Of a DNA stretch of 22,695 nucleotides, positions 14,805-22,695 are shown one piece after another. The notes below the pieces were generated by a model. It saw nothing but the letters and a program-made list of their open reading frames with translations. It did not search any database and was not told the DNA's origin. A program made the translations under genes and the position numbers. The stretch lies in the NCBI GenBank assembly GCA_964425255.1, contig CAYRMV010000045.1:1-22695 (forward strand), read 5' to 3'. This stretch comes from CAYRMV01 sp964425255 (GTDB taxonomy: Bacteria > Bacteroidota > Bacteroidia > Flavobacteriales_D > Crocinitomicaceae). Every line of letters starts with the position of its first letter. The stretch's first letter is position 1.

Positions 14805-14888
14805 GTGAACAGTTGATAGTGAAAAGTTGATAATGAAAAGTTGATAGTGAAAAGTTGATAGTGAAAAGTTGATAGTGAAAAGTAAATA
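14805..14888. repeat. 14-bp tandem repeat, six copies
   Basis: The unit GTGAAAAGTTGATA occurs six times without spacers at 14805, 14819, 14833, 14847, 14861 and 14875. Copies 2, 4 and 5 are exact, copies 1 and 3 have one change each, and the last has two. It lies between the convergent UbiB-like and MMPL-like genes and codes for nothing recognisable. The near-identity suggests recent slippage growth, so copy number may vary between strains. Confidence 0.92.
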
Positions 14889-14902
14889 GCTCAGTGAAAA
14901 AT

Positions 14903-17179
14903 TTATTTCTTTTTGTAGAACTGAAGGATCAATGCGGGCAACAAGGTGAGATCAAGGAAAAGTGCAACAAACAAAGTGATACAAATCATGAGACCCAAGG
15001 CAAAAGTTCCCATAAAACTGGAAAGCAACAACATCAAAAATCCACTACATAAAATAACAGTCGTTAAAATCATCGCTTTACCTGTTTGCACAAAAGCACT
15101 TTGAACAGCTTCTTCGGTGGATTTGCTCTTGCCTAATTCTAGTTTAAATCGACTTAAAAAATGAATCGTATCATCAACAGCGATTCCAAAAGCAATGGTG
15201 AAAACAATCGCCGTAGTAATTTTTAACTCAATCCCTAACAATGCCATTAAAGTCGCCAATAAAAACAAGGGAATCAAATTGGGAATCAATGAAATGATAA
15301 CAATCCGTACATTGCGATACAACAAGGCCATCACAATCGAAATGACAAGAACAGACAAGGCAATTCCTTTCAACAAACTACTCGACAAATAGCGCATGTT
15401 TTTATCCAACAAAAATGCTGAACCTGTCAAGCGTACATCGAGTAAATCTGTATCGATAGTCGAATTTACAAACGACATAAATTGTTCATTTTTTTTGGTG
15501 ATTTTCTGATTTCCCCAATCGGGAATGGTTCCATTTATTCGGGTTAATGTTTGCGTTGAATCAAACAACAAACGTTCTAATTCTCCTCCTTCTGCAAGCG
15601 AGATAAAACGTCGAATTTTTCGTGTTTCAGAAGAATTTTGTGGCAAAATAAATTCAGATGGCTCACCTTGTTTCATCGAGCGACGAATTCCTTTACTGAC
15701 TTGAACCAACGATAATTTCAGTTTTACTCCATATACATTTTCTAAATAGTTTTCCATTTTCTCTAATTGGCTAAGAATCTGTTTGTCGTAAAACGTATCG
15801 TCTGTATTTTTTAATCGAACTGCTAATTCAAACGGACGAACACCGCCCAAATGCGCATCCACAAAATTAAAATCAGCTTTAATCGGTTCTTCGTCACTCA
15901 AATCATCCATCAAAAAATTATTCGATTCCAATTGAAACGAGCCAACAACGATGACAAGCAAAAAAGCAACATTCAAGCCAATGATTTTGACTTTATTTTT
16001 CTTCACCAATTTGAATTTTTCCTCCAACCAAGCTGACCAATTCCATTTTCGAGCAACAAAGATCTTTTTAGGAAGAGGCAATAAATAAATCATCACTGGA
16101 AGCAGTAACCAAGTTACCACAAAGGCAACCATCACACCGATTCCCATTACCAAACCAAACACTTGAATCGGCTGAACTCGCACAAACAGCAAACTCAAAA
16201 AACCAATCGAAGTGGTAATGGAGGTCAAGAAAGTCGACATTCCCACTTCTTTTGCTGTAATCCAAAGTGCTTGTTCTTTGCTTTCACCATTCCGAATACC
16301 ATCCAAAAATCGACTCACCAAATGGATCACGTCTGACATAGCTACAACAAACATGATTGGCGGAAGAATGACCAAAATCAAATTGATCGGAATTTCAAGA
16401 AGTCCCATTAAACCAACAACCCAAACCACCGAAACTGTCAATACAATCAATGGAAGCACTACACCCCAAAAAGAGCGAAAAGTGAAGTACAAAAATAGAG
16501 TCACTAATACCAAACTGATCGATACAAATAAGACCATTTCCTCGGCCATTTTCTCGATGTAAAAAACCTGCCCCACTATTCTGCCTGTTAATCGAGTTTG
16601 TGCTGGAAAAACAGCATTTACCTTTCTCTTAATTGCTTGAATCAGTTTTACGCCTTCTTCCGTGGTCAAGCGATCTGTATGCTTGATGAAAATACAAAGA
16701 GATTTAGCATCTTTCGAAACAAAAGTTTCAATCCATTCTTTGTGTTGAAATAAGCGCGTAGAATCGGAAGATAAGCGTTCTTTTTTTCCAGAAAAATAAG
16801 GGATTTGCTGTGACATTCCGAAATCGTACATGCGAAACTCTTGCAGGTTTGTGATCGATTGTACTCGTTCAATGTCGTGCGTTTTTTCTAAACTTTGTGT
16901 CAGGCGATTCACTTTTTGCAAAAAACCAAGATCAAAGATTCCCTTTTCTCTTTCGACAACTAACAGAAGAAAATCATTGTCGGTTCGAAATTGTGCCCGG
17001 AAATTTTGATAAAAATGAGCGTCTTTATCCTCGGTTGGAAAGAACTTTTCAAAATCGAAATCAAAGGTTAATTTCGTTGAATAATACCCAAGCAAAGAAG
17101 AAAGTGTTAAAATTATAACCAACAAACCTTTTGCAGCCGTTTTTAGAGATATTCCCCCAACCTTAGTGAATCTTTGCAC
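14903..17179 (-). CDS. MMPL/RND superfamily membrane transporter
   Basis: A protein of about 758 residues with the duplicated RND layout: one helix, a large periplasmic loop, five helices, then the same again, giving 12 helices. The halves carry the paired motifs FVVAMSDVIHLVSRF and FGIAVDDTIHFLSRF at equivalent places; the aspartates there are typical of MMPL-type and SecD/F-related transporters. The frame is open to an ATG at 17251, but a -7 box (TACTTTTG, 17216-17209) lies inside that extension, so transcription should start near 17202. The first start codon after it is GTG 17179 (VQRFTKVGGIS), just before the first helix. Members export lipids, hopanoids or similar hydrophobic molecules; the substrate here is unknown. 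It is divergent from the type IX-sorted protein gene. Confidence 0.87.
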   Translation of the reverse strand: MQRFTKVGGISLKTAAKGLLVIILTLSSLLGYYSTKLTFDFDFEKFFPTEDKDAHFYQNFRAQFRTDNDFLLLVVEREKGIFDLGFLQKVNRLTQSLEKTHDIERVQSITNLQEFRMYDFGMSQQIPYFSGKKERLSSDSTRLFQHKEWIETFVSKDAKSLCIFIKHTDRLTTEEGVKLIQAIKRKVNAVFPAQTRLTGRIVGQVFYIEKMAEEMVLFVSISLVLVTLFLYFTFRSFWGVVLPLIVLTVSVVWVVGLMGLLEIPINLILVILPPIMFVVAMSDVIHLVSRFLDGIRNGESKEQALWITAKEVGMSTFLTSITTSIGFLSLLFVRVQPIQVFGLVMGIGVMVAFVVTWLLLPVMIYLLPLPKKIFVARKWNWSAWLEEKFKLVKKNKVKIIGLNVAFLLVIVVGSFQLESNNFLMDDLSDEEPIKADFNFVDAHLGGVRPFELAVRLKNTDDTFYDKQILSQLEKMENYLENVYGVKLKLSLVQVSKGIRRSMKQGEPSEFILPQNSSETRKIRRFISLAEGGELERLLFDSTQTLTRINGTIPDWGNQKITKKNEQFMSFVNSTIDTDLLDVRLTGSAFLLDKNMRYLSSSLLKGIALSVLVISIVMALLYRNVRIVIISLIPNLIPLFLLATLMALLGIELKITTAIVFTIAFGIAVDDTIHFLSRFKLELGKSKSTEEAVQSAFVQTGKAMILTTVILCSGFLMLLLSSFMGTFALGLMICITLFVALFLDLTLLPALILQFYKKK

Positions 17180-17208
17180 GTTATGAGTTAAAAATAAATA
17201 ATTGACTT

Positions 17209-17243
17209 CAAAAGTAAACAAGACCCATCTAATTTGTGTCAAA
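17209..17243 (-). promoter_or_regulatory. Promoter of the MMPL-like gene
   Basis: On the minus strand TTG (within 17243-17240) is followed after about 23 bases by TACTTTTG (17216-17209). The box matches the consensus; the spacing is at the upper limit. It places the start codon downstream of about 17202. Confidence 0.55.
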
Positions 17244-17273
17244 TGAATCATTTTTTAACACAGATAGTTTTGT

Positions 17274-17281
17274 TACCTTTG
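17274..17281 (+). promoter_or_regulatory. -7 box for the type IX-sorted protein gene
   Basis: TACCTTTG is an exact consensus -7 box 26 bases before the ATG at 17308. The -33 position holds only a T-run, not TTG. It lies within what would be an N-terminal extension of the frame and supports the later start. Confidence 0.55.
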
Positions 17282-17307
17282 AACCATTGCTACAAAAACA
17301 AAACAAT

Positions 17308-18348
17308 ATGAAAAAAAGTTTACTACTTGTTTCCGTAATTTCAACTAGTTTATCCTTTGCACAAGGATCTTTAACGCAAGCAAACGAACCTGCAATTGGT
17401 ACAAGCGCGTCTTTGTTCATGTGTGATTCGAATGTAACTGATTTTGCTGGTGTAACAGGAAATGGCGTAACTTGGGATTATTCCACGATTTTAGGAATCC
17501 CAGGTGAAATGAGAACCATTGAGATTATGGATCCATCGGATTCTCCGTATGCGAGTGATTTCCCCAATGCAAACAAAGCAGTTGTCCTTGAAGGATTTTT
17601 AACCAATTTTTGGACCTCTGCAGCGAGCGACCGTCGTTCTTCTGGTTTTGTATTTGAAGAGCCAAGTTTTGGTGTCGTAAAAGGTGTTTTTGACGACGAC
17701 GATCAGTTGTTAGCAACCTATCCTTTTGCTCTTTCTGATTACGAAAACGATTTGTATGCAGGAACATTGTATTTTGAATTTTCAGGAATTCCACAATCTC
17801 CTGACGCAACAGGTAAATCCTACGCAAAAATAGATGGAGAAGGAACTTTGAAATTAAACGCAACGACAACTTTAAACAATGTAATTCGCTATGTTTTAAT
17901 TGACACCCTTCATGCTTCCATTAACCTTGGTTTACCATTGGATATTGAGTTGATTCGTACCCAATACGAATATTACACTGCACAAGGTGGTCTTCCAGTA
18001 TTTCTTCATTCTTCTGCAGTTATTCAACAACAAGGAGCTGCTAATCCATTGACTTCGTTTGTGGTGGTTCTATCTTCTGTTGAACCAGATGGATATTTGT
18101 CAATTCAGGATAAAAACACAGTTGATTTTCAAGTGTATCCAAATCCAGCAAACAACGATGTGGTAATCAAAGGAGATTTCCAAACAGCTTCGGTTGCTAT
18201 TTTTGACCAAACAGGAAAAATCGTACTTGAAAACGGATCTTTGTCTACAGGTCAAGCGCTTTCAATTGAGCACCTTAAAGCTGGAATTTATTCCCTTCAA
18301 GTGACAACGGAAAACGGGAAAGCGGTTCAAAAATTAGTAAAAAAATAA
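17308..18348 (+). CDS. Secreted protein with type IX secretion C-terminal sorting domain
   Basis: A 346-residue secreted protein. Residues 1-19 (MKKSLLLVSVISTSLSFAQ) form a Sec signal peptide with the SFAQ cleavage site typical of flavobacteria. The last 75 or so residues are a type A sorting domain: FQVYPNPANNDVVIKG, then FDQTGKIVLENG, LKAGIYSLQVTTENGK and the basic end VQKLVKK. The type IX system would move it across the outer membrane and anchor or release it. The region between (about 20-270) is Thr/Ser/Asp-rich beta-type sequence with no recognised catalytic motif. I start at ATG 17308 because the signal peptide begins there and the -7 box is just upstream; the frame itself extends to 17236. 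A strong terminator follows. Confidence 0.9.
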   Translation: MKKSLLLVSVISTSLSFAQGSLTQANEPAIGTSASLFMCDSNVTDFAGVTGNGVTWDYSTILGIPGEMRTIEIMDPSDSPYASDFPNANKAVVLEGFLTNFWTSAASDRRSSGFVFEEPSFGVVKGVFDDDDQLLATYPFALSDYENDLYAGTLYFEFSGIPQSPDATGKSYAKIDGEGTLKLNATTTLNNVIRYVLIDTLHASINLGLPLDIELIRTQYEYYTAQGGLPVFLHSSAVIQQQGAANPLTSFVVVLSSVEPDGYLSIQDKNTVDFQVYPNPANNDVVIKGDFQTASVAIFDQTGKIVLENGSLSTGQALSIEHLKAGIYSLQVTTENGKAVQKLVKK

Positions 18349-18380
18349 TTGAACAAAACTCAAACTCAAAACTCACTCAG

Positions 18381-18411
18381 AAAAGGTTGTCGGAAACGAT
18401 GACCTTTTTTT
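18381..18411 (+). terminator. Rho-independent terminator
   Basis: AAAAGGTTGTCG (18381-18392) pairs with CGATGACCTTTT (18397-18408) through a 12-bp stem with two G/U wobbles, closed by the stable tetraloop GAAA and followed by more T. It lies about 30 bases after the stop of the type IX-sorted protein gene. Confidence 0.88.
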
Positions 18412-18499
18412 CTGTAACTAATCAGCCAAATCTCGTTCAATTAACATTACTTTGTTTACATTCTTTTTGAGCTAAAAAGCACAATCAGAAAGGAAAGTG

Positions 18500-18507
18500 T
18501 AACTTCG
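18500..18507 (+). promoter_or_regulatory. -7-like box for the 752-residue protein gene
   Basis: TAACTTCG fits TAnnTTnG and lies 25 bases before the ATG. The surrounding GGAAAGTGTAACTTC resembles GGAAAAAGTGTACCTTC in front of the flippase-like gene at 6486, so the two may share a promoter type. Confidence 0.35.
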
Positions 18508-18532
18508 TTATTCAAATCTAAAGGCAATCCGA

Positions 18533-20791
18533 ATGAGTTTAAAATTACCCGTTTTAACCCTGTTTACTTTTTTTATTTCGTGTATTTCTTTCTCCCAAGG
18601 AAATGACCCGCTTACAGCCGAGGAAAAAGCCTATTTTTTTCACATCGTTCGGAAAAGTCCCATTTTAGAAAGTAACTTAGGTCGTTACCTCGAATATTCG
18701 GGTCCAGATATTCGTTTTGCCAACAAGCAAATCAATTACGATTCCATCGAATCGTGTATCATCAACGATCCAACTTTATTGTTCATTCGCCTATCCGAAA
18801 TTGAAAAAGCGCCCAAAGGTTTGCTTGCAGAAGCAGCCAATAAAATGGCATTATGGGAGTTAAACAAAGTTTTATTAGCGAAAAGAAATGGCGAAAAAGA
18901 CTTGGTACCCTATCAAACCAAATACGACTTATTTGAAGCCAACTGGATCAAATATTTACCCAAATCAGCCTTGAATTACCAAGACGGTATTGCGACACCA
19001 CATGCTAAAATTGTCGTTCTTACCAACCCAAGTTTGAGCTTAGACGATAAAAAAAACATGGTTTCCTCTTTTTCCTTTTTGGATTTAGAAGAACAATTAC
19101 AAACCTTAGAAGCGGTAAACAAAGCAATTAACAGTTATGTATCCAAACGAACCGAATTCTTTTTCAGCGCTTTGGGAGGGAAAGCAAGTGTGTTTGACAA
19201 TAAATTAATCGCTGCTGGAGACGGAAGTTCTACTTCAGGACTTTTGGAAGAACGCGAAAAAGATGAAAAAGGCCGTTGGAACAGTGGATTGCCGAAAGCT
19301 GTCGGATTTTTCCCTTACCAACTTTCGATTCAAGCTGCAACCAAAAAAGAAAAAGCATCTATCCAACCTGCACGCTTTGCCTCGATGGATTTTGAAACGG
19401 TTGGAGACAATAAAATTACCAACATTCACCTCGATGTGTGGGGATACAACTCCAAAAAACAAACAACCGTTGTCATTGAAAAAAATGGACTTTCCTATCC
19501 CCTATTTGGTTCGGGTGAAACACGGTTTTTATCCCCTGATTCGAGTTTTTCGAATGGTGCCACGTTTCAAAGTATCATTAACGAACTAAAAGTGACCAAA
19601 ATCGACAAGTTGAATGAAATGATTTATGGTAAACGTGGATTTGATTATTGGATTGCGTATTGGAAGGAAAAAGAAGTGCAAAAGAAAATGGAAATAGACA
19701 TCAATGAAAAAGAACTTTCTGAAATGCGTCAATCACCTATTTACACGACTCAAAAACCCAAAAAGAAAAAGGGGAAAAAATCCATCAACACCGTGAATGG
19801 CAACAAATCCCGACGTGAAAAACAAGAGTTATTGATTGACCAATACAATGAATTGAGTGCCATCCAAAAGAAAATCAAAGAGTTGGAAAAAGATAAGCAA
19901 GAAGCAATTGATCTTTTGGCACAATACCAACAAAAATATGACATCTATCGCCAACAACTCGGTCTGCGTTGGGCAAAATTCACCGAAAAAGATGGACTCT
20001 ATACCTTCGAAGATTCAGCTACTTTCGATATGTTGACCCAAGAATTTCAATTTCCTCCACACGAAGACAAAACGCCATTTGAAATCCGATTGATTGCCAT
20101 TCCGTATGGAGCCATCACAAACGAAACAGACGAAGTGATGCTTCATGCGCATTTGGCAGACGCTTTGCCGAATTACGATGCGAAAATTCAACTCGAATTG
20201 AATGATGTTTTCGCTTCAGATGCATGGACTTTTGACCAAAAATTGATTCAAACCAAAGACAGTGTTGCCATGCGTCAATTTTTCGAAGCATTGAAAGACA
20301 AAAAACTTCCACTGGAAATTCGTGTTTTCGGTCAAGGAGTTGGTACGTGGAATGGAGCACAAGTCATCAAATTGGATTCGGTAGTTGAATGGAATTCCTA
20401 TCCAGGTAACACAGCAGATGAACGCATTCAATCACGCGAAAATGAGGAATTGAAGCGACTTCGAACTTCGCAATTAAAAATAAATTTAAACCGTAAAATC
20501 ACCGTGGATGTACGATCATTTACAGATCCTGTGAGAAGTAATTTATCCATCCAAAATGCAGTTGTTCTTGCTTTTATGCAAAAATACGGCGCCAGTAAAA
20601 ACGAAATCTTAAGTGCTTACCGAAGTGCTTTTTTATTGCGTCAATTTCAAGCAGAAATGAATGTTTTAGCCGGACTTTACCTCGACCGAGAAACAGCCAA
20701 AATTGTCATCGATCGCTTCAATAGTGCATGTGCTAAAACGCGTGTTACGATTGGAAAACATTCGTTAAAATTGAGTGACTTTTTAAATTAA
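18533..20791 (+). CDS. Large secreted or periplasmic protein, unknown function
   Basis: A 752-residue protein with a signal peptide (MSLKLPVLTLFTFFISCISFSQG), so it is exported; the cysteine is not in a good lipobox and no sorting domain closes the protein, which points to the periplasm or a surface complex. I recognise no catalytic family. A lysine-rich linker (KPKKKKGKKS, about residue 405) leads into a coiled coil at about 425-470 (heptad-like LIDQYNELSAIQKKIKELEK), followed by mixed beta-type sequence and a helical C-terminus. The next gene starts 4 bases after the stop, so the two are probably cotranscribed and may work together at the envelope. Cotranscription is a firm inference; the function is open. 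Confidence 0.8.
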   Translation: MSLKLPVLTLFTFFISCISFSQGNDPLTAEEKAYFFHIVRKSPILESNLGRYLEYSGPDIRFANKQINYDSIESCIINDPTLLFIRLSEIEKAPKGLLAEAANKMALWELNKVLLAKRNGEKDLVPYQTKYDLFEANWIKYLPKSALNYQDGIATPHAKIVVLTNPSLSLDDKKNMVSSFSFLDLEEQLQTLEAVNKAINSYVSKRTEFFFSALGGKASVFDNKLIAAGDGSSTSGLLEEREKDEKGRWNSGLPKAVGFFPYQLSIQAATKKEKASIQPARFASMDFETVGDNKITNIHLDVWGYNSKKQTTVVIEKNGLSYPLFGSGETRFLSPDSSFSNGATFQSIINELKVTKIDKLNEMIYGKRGFDYWIAYWKEKEVQKKMEIDINEKELSEMRQSPIYTTQKPKKKKGKKSINTVNGNKSRREKQELLIDQYNELSAIQKKIKELEKDKQEAIDLLAQYQQKYDIYRQQLGLRWAKFTEKDGLYTFEDSATFDMLTQEFQFPPHEDKTPFEIRLIAIPYGAITNETDEVMLHAHLADALPNYDAKIQLELNDVFASDAWTFDQKLIQTKDSVAMRQFFEALKDKKLPLEIRVFGQGVGTWNGAQVIKLDSVVEWNSYPGNTADERIQSRENEELKRLRTSQLKINLNRKITVDVRSFTDPVRSNLSIQNAVVLAFMQKYGASKNEILSAYRSAFLLRQFQAEMNVLAGLYLDRETAKIVIDRFNSACAKTRVTIGKHSLKLSDFLN

Positions 20792-20795
20792 TACG

Positions 20796-22385
20796 ATGCA
20801 AAAAATAAAACTAACCTTGAATACAATTGAACGCGTAGGTTTTTTTTTACTTGTTTTAGTTGGTCTAATTCCTCTTTTTAAAGGCACTTTTTTCCCAACG
20901 TTAGATGGCCCTGCACATCTGTACAATAGTCATTTGATTCAGGTGTTACTTTTTCAAGAAAATACGGTTGTTCATGACTTTGTTGAGTTTAATCCCGAAC
21001 TCGTTCCCAATTGGACTGGGCATTTGTTACTCGCTATCTTGAACACTTTTTTTTCTTCCAGTTGGGCGGAAAAACTATTCCTAGGTATTTATTTGATCGG
21101 TTTACCATATTCTTTTCGCTATTTTGTACACGTTATTTCTCCTAAAAACAGCCCGTTGAGCTTTCTGATTTTTCCATTTGTTTTTACAACGTTTTTCTAT
21201 TTTGGATTTTATAATTTCAATATTTCATTAATCTTTCTGTTTTTAACATTGGGTTTTTGGTTTAAACACAAATCGATTGGCTGGTCAAGACGTAAAATAC
21301 TTATTCTATTTTTACTCATTACCCTCACCTATTTTTCACACGTTTTCATTTTTGGTCTGCTATTGGTTGTTTTTACTGTTTTTTATTTCATCGAACTCAT
21401 CGAAATCCTTTTTCTTAAAAAAGAAGGTTTATTGGGCTTTAAATTATTTTTAAAACGAATTGTTCCCATTGCATTGGCAGTAGCTCTACCTTTTGTGATG
21501 TTTCTTTCTTATTACTTCTCTCGTGGAGCCCCAGAATTCAATCAATATTTATCCCAAGAAGAACTTTGGAAAAAAGTATTTAGTCTGGACCTATTTACTG
21601 GATTAAGTAAGCTTAACGATGATTTTTATGGTAAAACGGTTTTCGTAGTGATAGCGTTGAGTATTACAAGCATTCTCGTATTTCGCATTTTCTCCTCCCT
21701 TAAAAATCATCCAACATCATGGATCAAACAAACCGATTTATGGTTGATTCTTTCCGTTTTATTTGGCTACCTATATTTTGTTTCACCCTTTGAAAATGAA
21801 TTTGGAGGTTTGATCATTCAACGCATAGAATTGATATTTTATCTACTTTTTGTCATTTGGTTGATTTGTCAACCCATAGCAAAATATATATCTTGGATGA
21901 TTGTTTTAGCAGTTTCGATTTTCCATTTGAATCAGATGAAGAAGAATCGAGAAGAAATTTTCCTGCTTCAAGAAAGTACAAATGAATATCAAATCGTTGC
22001 TCAGAAAATAAAACCAAATAGTGTCGTCTTTCCTATTAATTATTCTGCCAATTGGCTCAACTTACACACCTCAAATTACTTTACCAGTGATCAACCATCG
22101 ATTTTACTAGAAAACTACGAATGCAACAACGATTATTTTCCACTCCGATGGAAAAAGAAAAATTTACCAGATCCAACCATCCAAGGTAAATCGTTGAATG
22201 ATTTCTATGGTTCCAATTGGGTTCAAAAAGGAACTTCACCTCGTGCTGTCGATTATGTACTTGTATTTGGAACACGACCCGCAGACTTGAGCCCGGATTT
22301 TCAAGAGTTACATCAACTTATTTCAGCAGGATACAAGAATATTTATCAGTCCAATCAAATAGGTTTGTTTGAACGCATTGAATGA
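20796..22385 (+). CDS. Multi-pass membrane protein, GT-C-like glycosyltransferase candidate
   Basis: A 529-residue protein with about ten membrane helices over residues 12-385 and a soluble C-terminal domain (about 390-529). The first periplasmic loop after helix 1 contains FPTLDGPAHLYNS, an acidic loop at the place where GT-C glycosyltransferases (GT39, GT83 and relatives) keep a catalytic Asp, and the helix arrangement fits that fold. GT-C enzymes take sugars from lipid-phosphate carriers on the periplasmic side. I cannot place it in a named family, and the C-terminal domain is unrecognised. It is tightly linked to the preceding secreted protein. If it is a GT-C enzyme, that neighbour could be its partner or substrate, but this is speculative. 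Confidence 0.65.
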   Translation: MQKIKLTLNTIERVGFFLLVLVGLIPLFKGTFFPTLDGPAHLYNSHLIQVLLFQENTVVHDFVEFNPELVPNWTGHLLLAILNTFFSSSWAEKLFLGIYLIGLPYSFRYFVHVISPKNSPLSFLIFPFVFTTFFYFGFYNFNISLIFLFLTLGFWFKHKSIGWSRRKILILFLLITLTYFSHVFIFGLLLVVFTVFYFIELIEILFLKKEGLLGFKLFLKRIVPIALAVALPFVMFLSYYFSRGAPEFNQYLSQEELWKKVFSLDLFTGLSKLNDDFYGKTVFVVIALSITSILVFRIFSSLKNHPTSWIKQTDLWLILSVLFGYLYFVSPFENEFGGLIIQRIELIFYLLFVIWLICQPIAKYISWMIVLAVSIFHLNQMKKNREEIFLLQESTNEYQIVAQKIKPNSVVFPINYSANWLNLHTSNYFTSDQPSILLENYECNNDYFPLRWKKKNLPDPTIQGKSLNDFYGSNWVQKGTSPRAVDYVLVFGTRPADLSPDFQELHQLISAGYKNIYQSNQIGLFERIE

Positions 22386-22513
22386 ATTTATATGAACGAC
22401 CAAAAATCTGTAAAAAAGCAAAATGTTTTAAAAACCTTAATCATGGAAAAAGAACCAATTGCATTGACGTTAAAAAATTAAATTTCATTTATTCTAAAAC
22501 AAAAAATCCTTTA

Positions 22514-22654
22514 TTAATTCTTTTCAAAATTGATGATCGATTTGATTTGCCCATTTTTTTTATAAAATGTAACTGGCCCGATAAATCCATTTTCATTCCA
22601 ATATCCAGAACTAATAAGATAACCTTTAGATTTATACACTTTAACTAAGTACAT
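22514..22654 (-). CDS. Small MORN-like repeat protein or gene fragment
   Basis: A 46-codon frame beginning MYLVKVYKSKGYLISSGYWN and ending in INFEKN. The stretch GYWNENGFIGPVTFYKKNG follows the pattern of MORN-type repeats (G-x-W-x-x-N-G, then G-x-x-x-x-Y-x-x-N-G) seen in YwqK-like proteins. An in-frame stop lies just upstream of the ATG. It is too short for a typical member and may be a fragment or the end of a frameshifted gene running in from beyond the window. The plus-strand 88-codon frame over the same bases is less protein-like. Confidence 0.4.
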   Translation of the reverse strand: MYLVKVYKSKGYLISSGYWNENGFIGPVTFYKKNGQIKSIINFEKN

Positions 22655-22695
22655 GACAAAAATCTAAATATATTCATAAGTTTCTTAAAATGAGC

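Noticed and set aside
14805..14888. CRISPR array
   Set aside because: The repeats are head-to-tail 14-mers without spacers, and no cas genes are present.
22382..22648. 88-codon plus-strand frame overlapping the end of the GT-C-like gene by 4 bases
   Set aside because: Its composition is Lys/Asn/Phe-rich and matches nothing, and a more protein-like MORN-type frame occupies the other strand. A 29-codon frame from 22392 was also considered and is too short to support.

Overview
The window looks like a stretch of chromosome from a flavobacterium-like member of the Bacteroidota, plausibly the Fluviicola/Crocinitomicaceae group. The reasons are AT-rich DNA, start codons preceded by A-rich leaders instead of clear Shine-Dalgarno sites, many matches to the Bacteroidota promoter (TTG, 17-23 bases, TAnnTTTG), and a secreted protein ending in a type IX secretion sorting domain. 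The genus is an inference, and no rRNA or tRNA gene was seen.

Layout. At 26-1237 (minus) is an L-2-hydroxyglutarate oxidase gene. From about 1411 to 5281 lies an accessory locus: an AIPR-family abortive-infection protein, a small membrane protein, a protein joining an IF2_N-like domain to a DUF6011 zinc finger, and the tail of a broken XRE regulator. Three direct repeats punctuate it (1411-1556, 3990-4136, 5117-5173). The first two carry a complete promoter. Two attC-like boundaries sharing AACGTTAT frame the membrane-protein gene. This is the part most likely to hold an undescribed mobile or defence arrangement. Core genes resume at folE (5570-6280, minus).

From 6486 to 8496 a flippase-like membrane protein and a family 2 glycosyltransferase form a tight pair, probably for lipid or surface-glycan work. 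rpmH (8565-8723, minus) follows, too short for routine ORF finding but unmistakable. Then come an MsbA-like ABC exporter and a small protein built from four exact 25-residue repeats. A minus-strand pair encodes a LuxC-like acyl-CoA reductase and a SAM methyltransferase. A UbiB/AarF-like kinase (13100-14779) converges on an MMPL/RND-type membrane protein (minus), with a 14-bp tandem repeat between them.

The right end holds a type IX-sorted secreted protein with a strong terminator, a 752-residue secreted protein of unknown function, a GT-C-like multi-pass membrane protein 4 bases after it, and a tiny MORN-like ORF at the edge. Apart from the accessory locus the window is ordinary housekeeping and envelope DNA. 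There is no CRISPR array, transposase or integrase in it.
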